Origin: JARYLZ01 sp964388275
GTDB taxonomy: Bacteria; Bacteroidota; Ignavibacteria; SZUA-365
DNA length: 64,000 bases
Direction: 5' to 3'
Assembly: GCA_964388275.1 (NCBI GenBank)
Contig: CAYLZD010000001.1
Span: 62,001 to 126,000 of the forward strand
The notes under the pieces are model-generated. The model had not been told where the DNA came from and ran no database searches. It saw nothing but the letters and a program-made list of their open reading frames with translations. Below are positions 59,969-64,000 of this stretch, piece by piece. The number at the start of each line of letters is the position of its first letter. The stretch's first letter is position 1. The translations under genes were made by a program, and so were the position numbers.

Positions 59969-61309
59969 ATGCCTTCCGATCCTGATCCGCCCAGACTTCG
60001 CTCGATTTTTACCCAATGGCTGCCGCTCGCCGCCACTTGGCTCATGATGGGCGCCGAAGGGCCGTTTCTGGCGGCAGTGATCGCGCGCATGGCGGAGCCG
60101 AAAATAAATCTCGCCGCTTACGGAGTTGCCTTTTCATTCGCGCTCATAATCGAGGCGCCGATCATCATGATGATGAGCGCCGCGACCGCGCTCGTCAAAG
60201 ACGATGCTTCCTACACCCGCCTGCGCAATTTTTCATACGCATTGAACGGAGTGATCACGGCCGGCATGCTGTTTTTTCTGATACCGACGGTCTTTTTCCA
60301 TGTGACTCGCTCGATCATCGGCTTGCCCGAGGACGTCGCGGTTCTGACGCATCACGCGACCATCTCGCTTCTCCCCTGGCCCGCCGCCATCGGTTTCAGA
60401 AGGTTCTGGCACGGAATACTGATCAATCAACGGCTGACGCGGCGGATTGCGTACGGCACGATGATCCGCATGACGAGCATCGCATCAGTCGCCTTGCTGC
60501 TGGCCGGCTTCACGGGACTGAACGGCGCCGTCATCGGAGCGATTTCGCTGAGCGCGGCCGTGATTGCCGAAGCCGTGGTCAGTCGATCCATGACAGCCGC
60601 ATCGATAAGAAGAGTGCGGAAAGCGGCGCCGGTAATCGACGCGTCGTCGGCCACGTACAGGGCCATCGCCCGCTTCTATTTTCCGCTCGCGCTCACTTCC
60701 CTTCTGGCTCTCGGAGTTCAGCCCATGATAACATTCTTCATAGGCAGGAGCCGCTTTCCGATTGAATCTCTGGCGATTCTACCCGTGATCAATTCGCTGG
60801 TGTTCATTTTCAGGAGTTCCGGCCTGTCGTTCCAGGAGGTTGCGATCGCCAACATGGGCGCAAGCGGAGAGGGACACCGCAAGCTGCGGTCGTTTGCGCT
60901 GATTCTGGGCAGCGCCGCCACAGGCGCCCTTGCCCTGATATCTTTCACGCCTCTCGCGGATTTCTGGCTCGCGACCGTGTCGGGCCTGTCTGAGGAACTG
61001 GTCGAGCTGTCGTCTCTGCCGCTGATGATACAGACAGCGTTACCGGCCGCGTCGGTGCTGCTGGCGTTTCAGCATGCCGTACTCGTGAATTACAGGAAGA
61101 CAACACCGATAACATGGGGCACCATGATCGAGGTCGCGGGAATCATAACGACTCTCGCCGCATCAATCTACTTCTTCGACGCTGTGGGCGCGATCGCCGC
61201 GTCCATCGCGCTACTCGCGGGCCGCTTTTTTGCCAATGTTTTTCTCGCGCGCCCAATCCGCCGAGTGAGGACCCTGCTCGCTGAGCGACGCGTCGCACCG
61301 GATCCCTGA
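59969..61309 (+). CDS. MOP-superfamily membrane transporter, MATE/ANKH-like
   Basis: This 446-residue integral membrane protein has about 12 hydrophobic segments in two halves. The first half begins with WLMMGAEGPFLAAVIARM and AAYGVAFSFALIIEAPIIMMMSAATAL, and the second has SLLALGVQPMITFFIGRSRFPIESLAILPV. This two-fold pattern and the polar residues in helices 1, 2 and 7 are those of the MOP exporter superfamily. It is closer by eye to the ANKH/progressive-ankylosis-like branch than to NorM or MurJ. The substrate is unknown. It is divergent from tRNA-Leu/tig with a gap of about 90 bp. Confidence 0.72.
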   Translation: MPSDPDPPRLRSIFTQWLPLAATWLMMGAEGPFLAAVIARMAEPKINLAAYGVAFSFALIIEAPIIMMMSAATALVKDDASYTRLRNFSYALNGVITAGMLFFLIPTVFFHVTRSIIGLPEDVAVLTHHATISLLPWPAAIGFRRFWHGILINQRLTRRIAYGTMIRMTSIASVALLLAGFTGLNGAVIGAISLSAAVIAEAVVSRSMTAASIRRVRKAAPVIDASSATYRAIARFYFPLALTSLLALGVQPMITFFIGRSRFPIESLAILPVINSLVFIFRSSGLSFQEVAIANMGASGEGHRKLRSFALILGSAATGALALISFTPLADFWLATVSGLSEELVELSSLPLMIQTALPAASVLLAFQHAVLVNYRKTTPITWGTMIEVAGIITTLAASIYFFDAVGAIAASIALLAGRFFANVFLARPIRRVRTLLAERRVAPDP

Positions 61310-61401
61310 ACCCCCGCCGAGCGCGGCTTTGCGGCGACCCGCGTATCATGAGGGGGATCGGAGCATGTCAGCGATTTCGCCGAACTTTCATATTTTTCCA
61401 C

Positions 61402-62871
61402 ATGAATCCGTCACGCGGTTATGAAACTGTAATCGGCCTCGAAGTCCACGCGCAACTGCTCACCCGGAGCAAGGCGTTCTGCGCCTGCCCGACAAAATAC
61501 GGAGACTCGCCCAACAGCAACACTTGTCCGGTATGTCTCGGTCACCCCGGCGCGCTGCCCGCGACGAACCGAGAGATGATAGACATGGCGATCGCGCTCG
61601 GTTTGGCCACGGGTTGTTCCGTCAGACCTGTTTCCACATTCGCGAGAAAGAACTACTTCTATCCGGATCTGCCGAAGGGGTATCAGATATCACAGTACGA
61701 AGATCCCATTTGTCACGGCGGAAGCATCACCATTGAACTCTCCGACGGAAGCAGAAAGAAAATCGGCATCACGCGCATACACATGGAGGAGGACGCAGGG
61801 AAGTCTCTTCACGATATCGCCGTCGAAACATTGATCGATCTGAACCGCTGCGGCGTACCTCTGCTCGAGATAGTGAGCGAACCGGATCTTCGTTCCCCTG
61901 CCGAAGCTCACGCCTACCTGACGCAACTAAGGAGGATTCTGACCTACCTCGAGATCTGCGACGGCAACATGGAAGAAGGATCGCTGAGGTGCGACGCCAA
62001 CATATCCGTGCGGCGTGCCGGCGCCGTGGAATTCGGAACACGGACGGAATTGAAAAACCTCAATTCCTTCCGCAATGTCGAGAGAGCTCTCCGGCATGAA
62101 GTCGACAGGCATATTTCCATCATCGAGAGCGGCGGGGCCGTTGTGCAGGAAACACTGCAATGGGACGCAGGCAGGGGAATCACCACGTCCATGCGAGGCA
62201 AGGAGGAAGCGCATGATTACCGCTATTTTCCGGAACCGGATCTACCGCCCGTCATAGTGGACGAAGACCGGATAAGCCGGATCAGAAGCCGGCTGCCTGA
62301 AAATCCGCTCGCGAGAAAAGACCGATTCATGCGCGCCTACGGCTTGTCGCATTACGACGCAGACGTGCTCACCTCGGAGAAGCCGCTCGCAGACTATTTC
62401 GAAGCGACCGCCGCTTCACTGGGTTCCGGCGATCCGGTTACCTTCAAGGCCGCCTGCAATTGGATCATGGGAGACTATCTGAGAATCATGCGGGAGATGA
62501 AGAGACCGCTTTCGAATCCTGCCGCGCCGCCGCCGGCGCTTGCCGAATTGCTCAACATGATCGATGAAGGTCTGATCAGCGGCAAAATGGCCAAGGAACT
62601 ATTTGAGGATACCATTGCATGCGGCGAGATGCCGCGGACTCTCGCCGAGCGGAGCGGACTTGTCCAGATATCCGACGAGATAATGCTCGCCTCGCTGATC
62701 GCACGGATACTTGGCGAAAACATGGAATCCGTACGCAAGTATCACGGCGGCCGCGAGAATGTTTTAGGATTCTTTGTAGGGCAGGTGATGAAAGAGACAC
62801 GAGGCCGTGCGCATCCGCAGATCGTGAACGATCTGCTGAAGGCGGAACTTGAAAGACTCCGGGATGCCTGA
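61402..62871 (+). CDS. gatB: Aspartyl/glutamyl-tRNA(Asn/Gln) amidotransferase subunit B
   Basis: This is the kinase/tRNA-binding subunit of GatCAB, which converts Glu-tRNA-Gln (and often Asp-tRNA-Asn) to the correct amide. It has 489 residues from the ATG at 61402. Signatures are YETVIGLEVHAQLLT, the zinc site CACPTKYGDSPNSNTCPVCLG (four Cys), FYPDLPKGYQISQYE, and EEGSLRCDANISVR. The C-terminal helical YqeY-like domain (about 400-485) contacts the tRNA. gatA and gatC are not in the window. An 18-codon upstream extension of the frame is not supported. Confidence 0.96.
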   Translation: MNPSRGYETVIGLEVHAQLLTRSKAFCACPTKYGDSPNSNTCPVCLGHPGALPATNREMIDMAIALGLATGCSVRPVSTFARKNYFYPDLPKGYQISQYEDPICHGGSITIELSDGSRKKIGITRIHMEEDAGKSLHDIAVETLIDLNRCGVPLLEIVSEPDLRSPAEAHAYLTQLRRILTYLEICDGNMEEGSLRCDANISVRRAGAVEFGTRTELKNLNSFRNVERALRHEVDRHISIIESGGAVVQETLQWDAGRGITTSMRGKEEAHDYRYFPEPDLPPVIVDEDRISRIRSRLPENPLARKDRFMRAYGLSHYDADVLTSEKPLADYFEATAASLGSGDPVTFKAACNWIMGDYLRIMREMKRPLSNPAAPPPALAELLNMIDEGLISGKMAKELFEDTIACGEMPRTLAERSGLVQISDEIMLASLIARILGENMESVRKYHGGRENVLGFFVGQVMKETRGRAHPQIVNDLLKAELERLRDA

Positions 62872-62942
62872 GCAAACCGGCAGGATCAGTTCACTTCCGC
62901 GCCCCGCACAACCCGGCAGCGCACGCCGGCAGCCGTGACAAC

Positions 62943-64000
62943 ATGCCTTCAAGTCTCGACATTTTTTTCATCCTCTGCGCCGTCGCCTCGTCCGCCGCAT
63001 TCGTCGCGATATCGATCGGATATTCAAGGGTCCGGAGATTCAGCGAGGGATCGAGATCCGGCGCAGCGGCGACCGTCGTAATAACCGCTCATAATGAAGC
63101 AGAGAACATGTGCGGCCTGATGAAGTCGCTTTCCCGGCAAAGAGCGTCAAGAGATTCCTTCCGTGTCGTGATAGTCGACGACAGGTCGAGCGACGGCACC
63201 GCGGCTTCGGCCTCAAGCATGTCAGGCGACCTCGATCCGACAATCATCCGGGTTGATGAAGTTCCGGAGAACACAGCGCCGAAGAAGTACGCACTGCATA
63301 CGGGTATAATCGCGGCTTCGGGGGACGTGATCCTCCTTACCGATGCCGATTGCAGGCCTCAAGCCGGCTGGATAGAGTCCATGTTGAGGGAATTTTCAGA
63401 CGGCGCGCAAATCGTGTTGGGTATTTCCCCGGAACGCGGCAGCGGTGCGGCCGGATCGTATTCCGCGTATGAATCCGCTCGCACCGCGGCTCTGTACATC
63501 GCCGCGGCGCGATTCCGACAGCCTTACATGTCCGTTGGGAGGAATTGGGGATTTCGGAAATCGCTCTATGACGCCGCCGGCGGGCTTCCGCCCATTTACG
63601 GGATTCTCGGAGGCGACGACGATCTTCTTTTACAGCGGATGCTCCGACTCCGCCCCGCGGTGTCCGTTCTTACTGCGCCTGACACACATTGCCCGACTCG
63701 GTCCCCGTCGAACTTCGGAGATATTGCGAGACGCAAGCTGCGGCATTACAGCGTGTCGATGCATTATCCGATCCCAGCGATGCTCGCGCTGGGATTACTC
63801 ACTTTCACCGAGATCTGTTCATTTTTCATAGCTCCGGTGTATTTCGGCGCGTTCCGAGGAATAAATCCCCTGGTATGCGTCGCCGCCGCGCTGCTGAAAG
63901 CATTCTACGACACCGGGTTGCTTGTTCCGGCTTTCAGTGAATCCGGCTTGCGCACGGACGGAATTGCGGCGAGATCGAGAATAGCTCTCCTCGAGTTGTT
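62943..64000 (+). CDS. Family 2 glycosyltransferase, 3' end outside window
   Basis: This membrane-anchored GT-A enzyme has an open frame from the ATG at 62943 to the window edge (352 codons). An N-terminal membrane helix (about 7-27) precedes the catalytic domain: TVVITAHNEAEN, DD at 79-80 in VDDRSSDGT, DAD at 134-136, GGDDDLLLQ (225-227) as the acceptor-site acidic motif, and ARRKLRHYS (263-270) in the place of the R/Q-x-x-R-W motif. At least one or two further membrane helices follow (about 275 onwards). The sugar and the acceptor are unknown; a cell-envelope glycan or lipid is likely. It lies 71 bp after gatB. Confidence 0.88.
   Translation, partial: MPSSLDIFFILCAVASSAAFVAISIGYSRVRRFSEGSRSGAAATVVITAHNEAENMCGLMKSLSRQRASRDSFRVVIVDDRSSDGTAASASSMSGDLDPTIIRVDEVPENTAPKKYALHTGIIAASGDVILLTDADCRPQAGWIESMLREFSDGAQIVLGISPERGSGAAGSYSAYESARTAALYIAAARFRQPYMSVGRNWGFRKSLYDAAGGLPPIYGILGGDDDLLLQRMLRLRPAVSVLTAPDTHCPTRSPSNFGDIARRKLRHYSVSMHYPIPAMLALGLLTFTEICSFFIAPVYFGAFRGINPLVCVAAALLKAFYDTGLLVPAFSESGLRTDGIAARSRIALLEL

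Noticed and set aside
1..64000. CRISPR arrays, insertion sequences, prophage, integrons or rRNA
   Set aside because: No regularly spaced repeats, transposase or integrase motifs, or rRNA sequence seen on reading through; gaps between genes are all under 300 bases.

Overview
The window is 64 kb of a single bacterial chromosome, fairly GC-rich by eye (mid to upper fifties percent). It is gene-dense and carries no rRNA, insertion sequence, phage or CRISPR signal. The best lineage markers are a fused LpxC/FabZ gene, a C-terminal type IX secretion sorting domain of the NYPNPFNP kind, a DUF4905-like protein, a pyruvoyl-type arginine decarboxylase and many exported proteins and lipoproteins. Together they point to the Bacteroidota/Chlorobiota side of the FCB group, most likely an Ignavibacteria/Kapabacteria-like organism. 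It is a Gram-negative with lipid A. Shine-Dalgarno sequences are visible on several genes, and sigma70-like TTGnnn-N17/18-TAnnnT promoters occur, which is unlike typical Bacteroidia.

Layout. 1-2853: 3' part of an RND efflux pump. 2856-5856: minus-strand cassette of three exported proteins of unknown function (a CBM9-like protein, then two related beta-barrel proteins). 5855-7336: PBP4-type DacB. 7333-17198: minus-strand translation/RNA operon rimP-nusA-infB-rbfA-truB-ribF-rpsO-pnp, followed by a small dimeric alpha/beta-barrel protein. 17345-19624: smpB-tyrS-pyruvoyl arginine decarboxylase. 19621-26212: minus-strand run of C1 peptidase, acyP, ispF, DedA, PAP2, lnt, ltaE and thioesterase. 26358-29618: exported TPR-CHAT protein. 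29688-31509: DNA glycosylase, dihaem cytochrome lipoprotein and a cysteine-rich membrane protein. 31654-37312: DUF4905-like, yjbQ, kdsD, homocysteine methyltransferase/MTHFR, FtsB/DivIC-like and ROK kinase. 37346-39562: ppk1. 39694-44992: lpxC/fabZ, lpxA, Gfo/Idh/MocA oxidoreductase, ispE and a propeller lipoprotein. 44993-47341: membrane-embedded HExxH protease. 47389-54244: plsY, gpsA and a 1698-residue kinase/sigma54 activator. 54468-56702: T9SS-secreted protein. 56863-59877: LppM-like lipoprotein, clpP, tig and tRNA-Leu. 59969-64000: MOP-type membrane protein, gatB and a glycosyltransferase cut by the window edge.

How the genes work together. Much of the window is envelope biology. Lipid A synthesis uses lpxC, fabZ, lpxA and kdsD. 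Phospholipid synthesis uses plsY, gpsA and PAP2. Isoprenoid precursors come from ispE and ispF, lipoprotein maturation from lnt, peptidoglycan trimming from dacB and septation from the FtsB-like gene. The rest is mostly translation and protein quality control (nusA operon, smpB, tyrS, gatB, tig, clpP).

The most unusual object is the single-chain regulator at 49148-54244, which joins a Ser/Thr kinase, a second ATPase, TPRs, a GAF domain and a complete sigma54 activator. Its start overlaps gpsA. It is followed by a short intergenic region with paired direct repeats and a sigma54-like GG-N10-GC element ahead of a secreted protein gene, which suggests a local regulatory circuit. Other less-described objects are the exported CHAT protein facing an exported papain-fold peptidase, the three-gene exported cassette with a CxC motif, and the polytopic HExxH protease. 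All functional calls come from reading motifs; no database search was run. No gap between genes reaches 300 bases.
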